From Zopfochytrium polystomum (taxonomy: Eukaryota > Chytridiomycota > Chytridiomycetes > Chytridiales > Chytridiaceae): a stretch of DNA of 53,522 bases. The stretch lies in NCBI GenBank assembly GCA_025765615.1, contig JAIVFJ010000378.1, positions 1-53,522 on the forward strand, read 5' to 3'. Positions 43,878 through 53,522 of this stretch are shown here, piece after piece. The number at the start of each line of letters is the position of its first letter. Within the stretch, counting starts at the first letter, position 1. A model generated the notes under the pieces. That model saw nothing but the letters and a program-made list of their open reading frames with translations. It was not told where the DNA came from and ran no database searches. A program made the translations under genes and the position numbers.

Positions 43878-45545
43878 CGCTCCTTTTGGCCGATACTCTG
43901 CAGAGTTGAGTGCCCTAGCAACTGAAATTGAAGCGAAGGGGGTCCCCCAGGTTTTCGGAACGAAATAAAAGAATCAGAGTCTTCATTGTTGTTGGCCTCA
44001 TTGCCTCTCAGTTGTCTTGATTGCCGTCGCCACTTGAGCCTTCTTCTTCACTTTTGGAGGTGCTGCTCTCCTCACTTGCAGTTATCTCAGTTTCAAGAAA
44101 CGCCTCGATGCGGGAAACAGAATGCTTCAAGTCGCTTTGGAGACTGAATGGCAATGGGGCTAGGCTTCTGCTGCACACATCGGGACCACTAGGTTGGCGG
44201 ATAGATGCAGTATTGTGGTGTTCTTCTCTGGACGGCATTAGGATGATCGCTGGTTCTTATCAATATCCATTCGCATGTGAAAGTTCAGCTCAATAGCTCA
44301 ATTCGTACATATGTGGCTGCATTGCAAAGTGGAGTCGAAATCGTCGGTTTTCCAGCTTCCTCACGTTACTTGTTCCTGCTGTAATTATTGGCGGACTCCC
44401 TCGGTTTTGGGCTCTTTGGAAATCCCTTTCAAAGTTTTATCAGCTCTCCAACTTTAAAAGCCCAGGCTCCACTATCCACAAAGCTGCGAGCGACGTAGTC
44501 TTTTATTGTTTTTCAATTTATTTTATCCTTTCTGTCCCCTGAAATTTTGGTGTTGCGTTTTATCCTTTTTGTTTGCTTTTGAGTGTCTCTCCTGTGTCAA
44601 GTGCACTCCAGTCGACCATATCCCCACCCACCTCCTTGCACCCCACGTACCGCCGCTCCAGCCACCCCGACCCTGGATCTGCCCCCTTCCCTCCGCCTCC
44701 CCAACGTCCTCCACGGTCATAGTGCGGCCCTTGCCTCTTCTTGCCACAGTCCACGCAACGCCGCCACCGCCCTGAAATCAGCGCAGCAGGGACAGCAGTC
44801 CAAGCGCTGGAAGGGCAAGCCTTGAGCAGTGCGGGTGTGGCGGCGGCAGGTGTAGTTGGGATGGCCAAGGCAGTGGCAGCTGTCGGTGCAATGGTGATGT
44901 ACACAACGGGGAGGACGTCTTAGGTGGTGCAGGTGGCAGTGAGGGCCGGTTTGAAGTTTTGCAGGGAGTGGGGACAAGACGGTTTCGAATTGATTAACAG
45001 GAGGGCGGGTGAAAAGGGTAGGTGTGCGCTCACAACTTACATTGTTGTCCAACCTTGCGAGCTCCATCCACGGCATCAAGCTCCATGTGCGCACCACCAC
45101 CTTCTTCGCCTTGCAGGTTGGGGTCCACATGCCGGTATTCCAGTGTCCGAGCATGCTTCGCCCTAACCCGCATCTGTCTCCGACGCCGCCAGTGCCGCAG
45201 CGCAAGGTACGCAATGCAGGTGGCGCGTGCGGTGACTACGATTGGGGGAAGGAAGAGCACACACCTTGCAGAGGCGGTGGTGGAGGAGGCGGGCTTGTCG
45301 GCCTCAGCGTGGTGGTGGTCTCCTTCCGCGTCTGCTGGGGCGGTGGTGGGCCTTTGGCGTGCGGAGTGGGGTTGCGGATGTCGCAGGCGTTGGCGACGTC
45401 GTCGCTGTCGTTGAAGTCCGGCTGCTCGAGGTCGGCAGTGGTAGGGAGGTGCAGGCGGGTGGGTGCAGCGCTTGGCTTTGTGCTGATGCGTGTGCGTGCA
45501 CTTCAGCGGTGGGGGGGCACTCGTCTAACCGATAGCCTTTGGTCT
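43878..45545. other. Intergenic, no supported gene
   Basis: The left part is mixed composition with a small acidic minus-strand frame (44238-44008; ITASEESSTSKSEEEGSS) without start context or neighbours. The right part (44600-45540) is GC-rich and resembles the 32-37 kb region, with Ala-, His- and Pro-rich frames and no recognised domain. Confidence 0.45.
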
Positions 45546-45555
45546 GATGCTGCCA

Positions 45556-45845
45556 GTCACATCCTTTCTCTCTGCTGTCTCTCTGCTGCCCCCCTTCGTC
45601 ACTCCCGCTTTGCTCGTGTTTGAATTTTTTTCTATAAATGCTTTGCTCCCCTGCGCGTCAAAATGCTTTTCTGTTTCTTTTGCTCTCTCTCCCAAGCTGT
45701 GTCTCGCTGCGTTCCTCCTCGGTGGCGCTGACACAACAGACTGAGTTTGAAAAAAAAAACCGTCGCCGCTAGCTGGAAGCAATGGCCTTGGCAGGCTGAG
45801 TTTTGTTTCTGCAATTGCTTTTGCAATGCGCAAAGTAACTCTGCT

Positions 45846-45886
<41 letters not shown>

Positions 45887-46150
45887 TGTCTCTCTGCTGT
45901 CTCTCTGCTGCCCCCCTTGGTCACCACCTTGCTCGTGTTTGAAATCCTTTCTGTAAATGCTTTGCTCCGCTGCACGTCAAAATGCTTTTCTGTTTTCTTT
46001 TTCTCTCTCTCCCAAGCTGTCTCCTGCTGCGTTCCTCCTCGGTGGCGCTGACACAACAGACTGAGTTTGAAAACGTCGCCCTGGAAGCAATGGCCTTGGC
46101 AGGCTGAGTTTTGTTTCTGCAATTGCTTTTGCAACGTGCAAAGTAACTCT
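45556..46150 (+). repeat. Tandem duplication of ~270-300 bp between CT microsatellites
   Basis: Copy 1 (about 45570-45850) and copy 2 (about 45890-46150) share GTCTCTCTGCTGCCCCCCTT, TTGCTCGTGTTTGAA, GTCAAAATGCTTTTCTGTTT, GCGTTCCTCCTCGGTGGCGC, ACAACAGACTGAGTTTGAAA, GCAATGGCCTTGGCAGGCTG and AAAGTAACTCTGCTGCTCGC. They differ by substitutions and small indels. Each ends in GCTCGCTCG followed by (CT)n. No stable gene is encoded. Confidence 0.9.
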
Positions 46151-46168
46151 GCTGCTCGCTCGCTCGCT

Positions 46169-46170
<2 letters not shown>

Positions 46171-46260
<90 letters not shown>
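46171..46260. repeat. (CT)n microsatellite
   Basis: About 44 CT units following the second duplication copy. A shorter CT tract (45852-45890) follows the first copy. Confidence 0.95.
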
Positions 46261-46261
<1 letters not shown>

Positions 46262-46281
46262 CTCAATCTTGTTCGACTTCG

Positions 46282-47486
46282 TATAAATTGACCTGCTCAC
46301 TTGCTCAGTGCCTTGCACTCTCAACCCCCCCAACTTATTGCTCTCACAACTGCCGCCTCAGTCTCTTGGTGCGGCGCACTCAACATTTGCTGGGCACCCC
46401 TGCTCATCTCGTCGGCAACGCCTCGTCTCGAAGTACTCGCCGCCAGCGCCAACTTTCGTCGTCGCCACCAACAACTCATTGAGTGGTGCTTGTCGTCAGT
46501 GTCGTCTTCTTTCTCACCAACGTCTCACCAACGTCTCAACTACCGCCAGCGCCGCCGCCTTTGGCCCAGTAAGACTCTGCCACTGTGAGAGCAATTTGAG
46601 GCCGTCTCGTGAAATTTGTCGGCCAACTGTCCGATCAACACTCGCTCCCCCTGATTCCTGACTACGCATATACGTACGTGCTCAGCTTACTTACAGTCGC
46701 AACCCGTTTTGTTCACTTTTGCTAATCTCCTACCTCCTCCAGGCGACTTGTCCATGTCTCGGTGCGGCACCTTCTTTGTTGACGCAATCCACTTTGTAAG
46801 TTCTTTAGTTTTACTAGTGTCTGAGCTTATCCATCGTAAATGACTGGCCAAACCAAAAGCGCTCACAATAGGCGGTGGGGAGCTTTACCACTCATTGTCG
46901 TCTTTCCACCTCGTCTCCGGTCGTCGCCGCTGGTAACGCCTCCTTGTCGTCGCCGCTGGTAACGCCTCCTCGTCGTCGCCGTTCGTAACGCCTCCTCGCC
47001 TTCGCCTCGTCTCTGGGCCATACAGTCTGCTCGTCAGCCCCGTTTCCATTTGCTCAAGCCCTCTCAGTGGCCTTCTCAAGGCTTGTATGTATGTGCACAA
47101 TAATCTTGAACTTTTTTTTTAACCAGTGGTATCGTGTTAGGCTTTCTTATCTGTTGTAACTGGTTTCAGTCGATCAAGAGAGGGTCCACCAGATCCAATC
47201 AATAAGCTCTGCAAAGTTGTTTTCCTGTCGGCCACTGTCTGAGCTGCGCTCGGTATGCTTTTACTTCAGGTTGCTATTCTTCTTTTTAACTTTTGTTCAT
47301 TGTTCGTGGTTTGGGCTAATTCGTTGTTGTCGTTTGTGGCTGTCGTTGCTGCTGTTTGATTTGATTGCACAAGAACGTCGGCTTCTTTCACATTTCAAAT
47401 TTTTTTTTGTGAGTTCCACTGAGTTCGTTTTTGGCACCTCATTTACTTTTCTCTTACTCCATAGCACCTCAAGGTCGCCATCTACA
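46282..47486 (+). promoter_or_regulatory. Candidate promoter and long leader of the dioxygenase-like gene
   Basis: TATAAA at 46282-46287 is followed by about 1.2 kb without a convincing start. Splice-like signals (CACTTT|GTAAGT near 46794; CTTTAG near 46808) suggest a spliced leader. A 26-bp unit (TCGTCGCCGCTGGTAACGCC) repeats about three times at 46917-47000. A separate small upstream gene cannot be excluded. Confidence 0.35.
46917..47000. repeat. 26-bp tandem repeat, three copies
   Basis: Units of the form CGTCGCCGCTGGTAACGCCT plus CCT(T/C)GT; the last copy has GTTCGTAACG. It lies in the presumed leader of the downstream gene. Confidence 0.8.
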
Positions 47487-49661
47487 ATGTCTGGAAGGTC
47501 ATCTGGAAGGTCAGTGGGAAGGTAGTTTTTTTTTTTTTCTGTCGGCTGACTGTTCTTTTTTGTCTCACTTTTTTTATTTATTTTAGTTCTGATTCAGGAA
47601 GAGGAAAAAGGAGGGGAACTTTTTGCGAAGAAATTGTACCAGAACCCCGAAAGCCTTCAGAAATGTCAAATGAATTTAAGCGAAACAGGGCGGAAGCTGA
47701 AGCGTCGAATGCCGCCCGTGCCTCCACAGTCTTTGGCCAAGCAAGTGGAACTGCTCGGCAAATGCAACGCCATTCAACGTCCATCATCAACACACAGTGC
47801 TCAACACTCCTAAACGGTCAAACAGCCGGCGCCACTCGACCTGTAACAAGGAGTTCTAGCTCTGCCAACGGACCAGCAACGAGGAGTTCTACCTCCACTG
47901 ACGCTCTTCGTCACTCTGGCACAGCGAGCACCAATGGCCTTCCTCCTCCCCGCAGCACACGCAGATCGGCAGCACCAAAAACCCTCAACCCGACACCAAC
48001 CTCAGCTTCAATCAATTCAATCGGGATGAAGCCAACTCCTCCACCCGCTACACAGCCTGCCAGCTTTGTGGACCTGATGGGAATGCCTTCGAATCACCCT
48101 CCTCCAGAACTTCCCCCAGCACCCAGCCCAGAACACGCTCGGCGTCATGTCCAACGTTTCACAGACGCCGAGACAGTTTCAACAGTGCTGTGTGGGATCG
48201 TAAAAAATTGCATTCTAAACCCTAAGCTGTCTAACACCGGTTTGTGTTGGCGTTTCGCGTTCAAAACGACACACTAAAGCGTTATCCCAAATCTCAACAG
48301 CCAATTCTCGCGAAAATTTGGCCGAAACAATCTGCACTTCTATTCGTGTCATCGTCAATGAATTCTGGGGGACCTCTGCATCAGAACCGGCCCCTGTTGG
48401 AGTCACTCCTATTTTCCACGACATTGCGCCTGTTGTGCCTGCTCCCTCTTCCTATGTCGAGACGGCGGCCTCCTCCTATGTCGAGACGGCTCCCCAGCAA
48501 CGCTCAATGGGGGTCAAATGTGGTTTCATTGACGGAAGCACAGAGCGGTTCACTCTTGTTCGTCGAGCACCTGAATTGAACACCTCTCGCCGGCATCCTT
48601 TCAACAAAAAGATCTTGTCTTGGTCAACCCACGCATCTTCTTTGTTTGAACCACAGTCTGGTTTCCGCGTCAATGTCCAGTTTCAGCCTCGGTTTGCTCT
48701 CAACCCAGTGTCCCCCGACCGAGTTCATTTATCTTCTGGGTTTCCAAGCACCGCAACGCCTACCACTCTTGTCAGTGATCGGATCGTCTTCGACATCAGC
48801 TTTCAAATGCTCTTGGAAAGGTCAAAGGCTCAGCAGTTGGTGACCAAAGAGCTGAAGACAGCGAACTCGAACATTCACACTCGATATCAGCAGGATCTAT
48901 CTGCAGCGCACGAATTTTGTCGGTTGGTCCCTGGATCGCGCACCACTCCTGGCATCATTTTCGGCCACGCGTGTGATGGAGAGAGATTGTTCGCATACGT
49001 GCATTCTGTTGTAGACACCGAAACTGCTAAACTGGCCACGAATGCTTTGGCCAATTTCAACGGCAATTTTCTGCCCAAAGTCCCAGTGGATGACGCGCGC
49101 CACTTTAAGGAGTGGACAGGAATGCAGCGGGTGAGGGGTGTTCACCATCTCGGCGATTGGAATCCGCAAGGCACTCGAGTAATGCAGCTTTCCGCTGAGT
49201 CGATCAAGTCTGTCAGCAAGGCATACGCTGTCTACGAATTGTTTCATTCGGAGGGTGTGTGCAGGATTTCACACATTGTGGAAGAATTGTTTGAATTGGT
49301 CGCACCACAAGATGCCGAACTGTATCGCACGGCCTATGCAAAGCACGCAAGTCCTTTCTCTCGCAATGTTTTCTTCAAGGACGTCCAAAACACTTTTGCC
49401 ATGTTGGTGCTGGTGGTTAACATGCTAGTGTTGAGCCACAGGGACCTGCGGGACCAGCCGGATGGCTGGTGTGCGATGGTGTGCCTGGGTGAGTATCGTG
49501 ATGGGGATTCAGTCTTGCAAGATCTTGGCATCCGCATCGCCTTTAGGCCTGGAGATGTTCTTTTCATTCGTTCATGCTTGTTGGAACACATGTTGACTGC
49601 ATGGGAGGGGTTCCGGTTTTGCTTGTTGTTTAAGTCTCATGGAGCACTGTTTGCGTTGTGA
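47487..49661 (+). CDS. Putative TET/JBP-like 2-oxoglutarate/Fe(II) dioxygenase
   Basis: Exons: 47487-47521, 47587-48239, 48301-49661; GT-AG introns, phases agree, 682 residues. The N-terminal ~230 residues are basic and Ser/Thr/Pro-rich (RKPSEMSNEFKRNR, GATRPVTRSSSS, a repeated SYVETA). The C-terminus carries a double-stranded beta-helix signature: HRD at about 609-611 (H-x-D iron ligands), GEYRDGDSVLQDLGIRI, FRPGDVLFIRS, a second His in LLEHML (about 659), and Arg in WEGFRFCLLF (about 668) suited to binding the 2-oxoglutarate carboxylate. The spacing HxD - LG.....PGD - H - W.G.R.S/C resembles fungal TET/JBP proteins, which oxidise 5-methylcytosine or thymine in DNA (known for the family). 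DNA as substrate here is inference; another 2OG oxygenase or prolyl-hydroxylase-like fold is possible. It is transcribed toward the telomere like its neighbours. Confidence 0.55.
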
Positions 49662-51100
49662 ACGGGTAACAATCATTAAACAACAAACAAGAACTGAAGA
49701 TCCAAATAGTCTTCCAGAAAAACGCGATGCAAGGTCAACTCTGGCAAAAGCGTACCAGCGCATGCCCGTGAGAAATGATTGAAACGCGCACGGGGAGGTT
49801 GTTGTAGCCCTATTGGTGCACACCAGGCCCTGACCTTGCTCCGCCAGGCGGTGCACCCAATCCTTTGACTTTCGCGCTAACACCATGTGCAGCCGCCACA
49901 CTCACCATAATCATATGTGGAGACTGTCAGCAAACACGCCACAAAAACACTCCTTCCCTGCCAGTTCTACGGCGTCGTCGATCCTGCGTTCCACACAGTA
50001 GCTGGAGGACGAGAATGAGCTTGGGGTGGGAATGCCGTGGTCCTGCACCACTACAGGCTGACAACGTTGAACGTTCTCAGTGTGTATTCGATCACGGTCT
50101 TCCCAAAAACCCTGAGGGATCCATTGATGTACCTGTTGTCCCTGGTGGAGCCACCCATCAGAGAGCACCTCTGATGACACTGCCAACAGCAAAGTGGATG
50201 ACACATTCTCCGAAACATTCTCCGAAACTACAAAGCCGGAGACGGAGAGAGAAGGGATAGACACGGGTTCCAACTGAAGAACCTTTTTTCTTCCCCTTTT
50301 TCTTGTTTGTGGACACGGAGGAAGACACAAAGACAAAAAATGAAAGAAAAGAAAAAAAGAGAAAAAAGGTACAATGCTGTCCGATGTCGCGTGGCCCCAG
50401 AGCTGTCCCACGTGCTAAAATTGACGGTCGTGGCGGCCCTCGCCAGCTTCAAGCCCACAATGCACTCCTCCAGCGAATACGCCCAACTTTCCGACTGGTG
50501 CTTACTCGTGTCGGCCACACAGAGGGCCATCGCAGTTGGGAGGTTGGCTGCGCTCAACTAACCCTGTTCTTGGGGTGCTGGCGTACTTCGCGCTGAGAAC
50601 CCGCACTCCCACACGGAATGGCGGCACGACTGCCACCTCCACTATCGTTGCAGGGTTGGTTCGTGGTTGTCAACTGACGGGCTGGCTGCAACGGGTCGGT
50701 CAATTTTGTCATGCTCGAATCCGGCGGCTTTGTACCGTATGGGGAGGGTGAGTGGGGGAAGTGGGTGCATGTGACTGAAGTGGTTGGAGCGGATGGGGTC
50801 AACCCACACCTCCTGTTGTTCAGTTGTTTCTGTCCCTGGGTGGCAGCCGCCAGCAGTCCAAACCCCCAGCAACGTGGACCCCACGCCTGCGGTGGAGGAG
50901 ACAGCGGGATATGCGAGCTGACGATGAGCACCACCAAAGGCAACAATGGCCACGACAACGCCCAGGCCGCCGCCTTCACCATCGCTACCACAGCTGCGGT
51001 CCCGGATGGCTGGGTGGCTGTGGCGTCCGGGACTGCGCAGTCTTCAGTTTTCTCGTTTTCTTTTTGCTTTTCGATTTGTGTCTTCGCCCACCCAACTGTA
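49662..51100. other. Intergenic, GC-rich decayed sequence and dispersed repeat
   Basis: No supported gene. It contains the second copy of the dispersed repeat (50331-50388), a duplicated ACATTCTCCGAA (about 50203-50225), and Ala-rich frames like those at 32-37 kb. The promoter of the acidic gene starting at 51101 should be in its right part. Confidence 0.5.
50331..50388 (+). repeat. Dispersed repeat, copy 2 (matches 34.17 kb)
   Basis: GACAAAAAATGAAAGAAAAG ... GTACAATGCTGTCCGATGTC, with only a few differences from copy 1. Confidence 0.7.
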
Positions 51101-53334
51101 ATGACGAACAACGACGAGCACGAGCTCGACAGCGATCAGAGCAATGATGACCATCATGGTGACGCGGATCACAGCAGCAACGATCATGACGACGATGATC
51201 AAAACATCCAACGTGATGATCTGGGTGTTGATGACGCGGCTGGTATGAGAAAAACGCGGTTTTTTGTGTTGTCCCGCCTCACCAACCAAACAAAGAGGTG
51301 CAAAGCGGCGATGGCAACGACGAAGAGCGCGATTCTCAAGGAATCACAGTTGACAAAGCGCAAGACAGCACGGACGATGACAATGACGCCATGCATATGG
51401 TGAATGATGGTGAGGAAGTGGCGCCTTTTATGCATCGTCATTGAATATCCAGCTAATATTTGTGTTTCTGTTTCTACTCATTAGGAGGTAAGAATGGTGC
51501 CTACGGCAACAACAGCAACGGTGGCAGTGGCAGTGGCGATGATGAAGTTGACAACAACGACAGCGAAGAGGGGGGGGATGCAAGCAACGGAGATGGCGAC
51601 AGCGAAGGCAGGGCCGATGCACGCAACGACGAAGACAACGACGACGACGACTGCGAAGGTGGGGGCGATGCATGCAACGGAGACGATGACTGCGACGGGG
51701 ACAATGGCGAATGCGGTGGCGATGAACGCGACGACGAAAGCGGCGAAAGCAATGACGAAAAACTTGCTCTCCTCGCACGTATTGCTGCAAAAGTACGGGC
51801 AGTTGCACTACTAAACGATGGGATTTTGGGTGGCGATCCAGATGCCACCCTGAATGACGGCAATGTCCACAACTGGGATGAAGCAACCGTTTGCGATGAT
51901 GGAGTTCACAGCAGCAGCCAGTCCCCACGCCGAAGTCCCAAGGGCAAAGAGCGGGCTGTGATTGGGGCCAGTCGCATTGCCCTGGTGAAGCCTTTTTTCG
52001 ACCGGCTCCAAGCAGATACCACCCGTCGCCAGAGGCGCTTATCTACCCGTGCAATGCGATTGCTGAGTTTGTTGAATGACTTGGAGGTCGACAATGTGAG
52101 CGAGGAAGAAATGAAAGCCATGTCGCTGGTGCGCTGCTACGGGGAGACAATGTAAGTTGATCCTGCCTCGCCTGTTTTGCTTCACTACTTGAATTAATTA
52201 CTGCCCATCAAGTCACGATCTACGTGAACTGGTTCTTCAAATGACCGATTGTGTTGGCCATGACAGCGATTCCATTCTAGTGCTCGCTCTTGTCGTAGAT
52301 GGATTGCCTTTGTATCAGCTTGAGAGCGACCCATCAAACAGCCAGCACTTCATTTTCTCGTACGTCCAGAGCAGACTTTTGTTGAATATTTGGAGGGGCT
52401 CTCCGGCCCCAATCACCCCCGACGAGAACGACACCACAAGAGATGACAACGCAACAAGTGAGTTTGCAACAGCGGCAATAATTCAGCAAACTCTGCGGGC
52501 AGCCACGGGGAGTGCAGCCCATGTGGATGCGGTTGAGCACGTCCTCCTTGCAAGTTTTGTTCTTGAAATGTAAGCACACAGTTAGCCACCCACCAGGTTT
52601 TTTGCTAACGTTTTTCAGCCTTGTGAACATCACTGCAGCGAAGCAAGCTGAGTACAAAGGACAGGGAAGACGAAATACCGACACATTTGCAGGATGGACA
52701 GATCGGTTTATGGAAGCGAGCGGCGGCACCAGCGGCATTTTCTACTATGTGAAAGGCGCGAAATCTCGTCAGCGATACAGGAAATGTGCAGAAAGGATAT
52801 CCCTTCTATGGCTCCATGCAGCCTTCACGGGTGTGAGGACGCCATACCAGCAGTTTACTGAAATGTTGCCGCTTCAGCTCACTGAGCGTGGAGCCGCCAG
52901 AGGTCGATTTGAAGTGGAGGCAACTGGTCAGAACTTTCAGCTTAGCTTTGACCAGCAGGTTGACCTTTTGAGGTAAGTCTTTCAGCGTAATGATTGAAAC
53001 TGATAAGTGCAACCAAGCCCATATTATTTCATTTACCATACAGGTCTTCCTGATTGTAACGAACAGCAGCAGGAGCCCTGATCTGCCAGCCTTCAAAAGT
53101 CTTGTCACCTTCTACAGCGCAAACTTGAAAGATGGCAATCTCGCAATAGCACTGCCCGCGATTGCCGCTTCGAATAGGAACTGGGATGATTGTCTCAAGC
53201 TACTTTGTCCAGGGGAGCCCACCGAAAACAGCGCGTCAGGCGATTCGTCTTTTCGTGTGACACAAGGGAGTGCAGATATTTCACCAGCGGGAGGGTTAGG
53301 GTTAAAGTTAGGGTTAAGGTCAGGATTAGGATAG
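51101..53334 (+). CDS. Acidic protein of unknown function, reading frame runs into the telomere
   Basis: Exons: 51101-51242, 51296-51409, 51485-52151, 52213-52570, 52619-52974, then about 53068 onward. Introns are short (53, 75, 61, 48 nt), GT-AG with agreeing phases. The last acceptor must be within the AACAGCAGCAG cluster (53063-53072), because splicing at 53043 would give a stop three codons later. The N-terminal ~200 residues are extremely acidic with imperfect repeats (EGGGDACNGDDD, CEGGGDAC). The rest is a globular helical sequence (LLSLLNDLEVDNVSEEEMKAM, WTDRFMEASGGTSGIFYYVK, LWLHAAFTGVRTPYQQF, each within a larger helix-rich context). I recognise no family. The final codons (GLGLKLGLRSGLG then stop) are telomeric repeat translated, so the natural 3' end is missing or replaced. 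Confidence 0.65.
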
Positions 53335-53522
53335 GGTTAGGATAAAGGGTTAGGGGTAAGGGTTAGGGTTAGGGTAGGTTAGAGTTAGAAGGTTTAGGGT
53401 TAGGGTTAGGGTTAGGGTAGGTTAGGGTTAGAGGTTAGGGTAGGTTTAGGGTTAGGGTTAGGGTTAGGGTTTCGGGTTAGGGTTAGGGTTAGGGTTTAGG
53501 GTCTTCGGGTAGGGTTAGTGTT
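53291..53522 (+). repeat. Telomeric TTAGGG repeats, degenerate, right chromosome end
   Basis: Mostly TTAGGG, with variants TTTAGGG, TAGGG, TTAGAG, TTAAGG and TTCGGG. The G-rich strand points to the right edge, as expected for a right-hand telomere. The inner part (53291-53390) is more degenerate. No recognisable subtelomeric buffer separates it from the last gene. Confidence 0.93.

Noticed and set aside
44717..45214. Cys/His-rich minus-strand frame as a zinc-finger protein
   Set aside because: Cysteines and histidines have no regular spacing; the composition follows GC-rich decayed DNA.
51494..51814. Ala/Thr/Met-rich frame
   Set aside because: It is an alternative frame of the Asp-rich coding repeat in the acidic gene.

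Overview
The window reads as the right-hand end of a fungal chromosome. The last ~230 bases are TTAGGG-type telomeric repeats with the G-rich strand running 5' to 3' off the right edge. Genes carry many short introns (about 37-110 nt, mostly GTRAGT...YAG), and the families present (type II membrane GH17 glucanase, PFF1-like M28 protease, telomere-linked RecQ-type helicase, chitin-synthase-like GT2) are fungal. A CE4 domain preceded by a CGDGxC cysteine motif and an AIG1-like GTPase with a Cys-rich tail hint at a zoosporic (chytrid-like) fungus, but that is inference; no rRNA or mitochondrial marker is present.

Region 1 (1-12.3 kb) is GC-rich, gene-dense chromosome arm with cell-wall content. 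A minus-strand gene running off the left edge joins, through eight introns whose phases all agree, a GH9-like domain, a Cys-rich linker, a CE4 deacetylase, three membrane spans and a chitin-synthase-like GT2. It is divergent from a BtgC-like GH17 endo-1,3-beta-glucanase across a 1.5-kb microsatellite-filled promoter region. A convergent seven-exon polytopic membrane protein of unknown function follows. I consider the GH9-CE4-GT2 fusion the best candidate for something undescribed.

Region 2 (about 12.35-27.7 kb) is an AT-richer island of transposon debris: a gag/zinc-knuckle relic, a LINE-type RNase H relic, a minisatellite, a MITE-like inverted repeat, tRNA-His and tRNA-Leu, and one substantial gene, an AIG1-like membrane GTPase. 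Two inverted copies of a ~110-bp sequence lie near its left part and at its right edge.

Region 3 (27.7-37.1 kb) is GC-rich subtelomeric sequence: arrays of a 13-14 bp unit (GCGTYCCCACAGAG) with AT-rich spacers, a frameshifted M28 vacuolar protease pseudogene between two such arrays, and several kilobases where I cannot support any gene.

Region 4 (37.2-53.5 kb) is the telomere-proximal block, with all genes transcribed toward the telomere: a telomere-linked helicase (zinc fingers, recombinase-like region, DEAH helicase, Cys-rich C-terminus), a protein whose C-terminus looks like a TET/JBP-type 2-oxoglutarate/Fe(II) dioxygenase, and an acidic multi-exon gene whose reading frame runs directly into the telomeric repeats. 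A possible epigenetic or recombinational role for this block at the chromosome end is inference.
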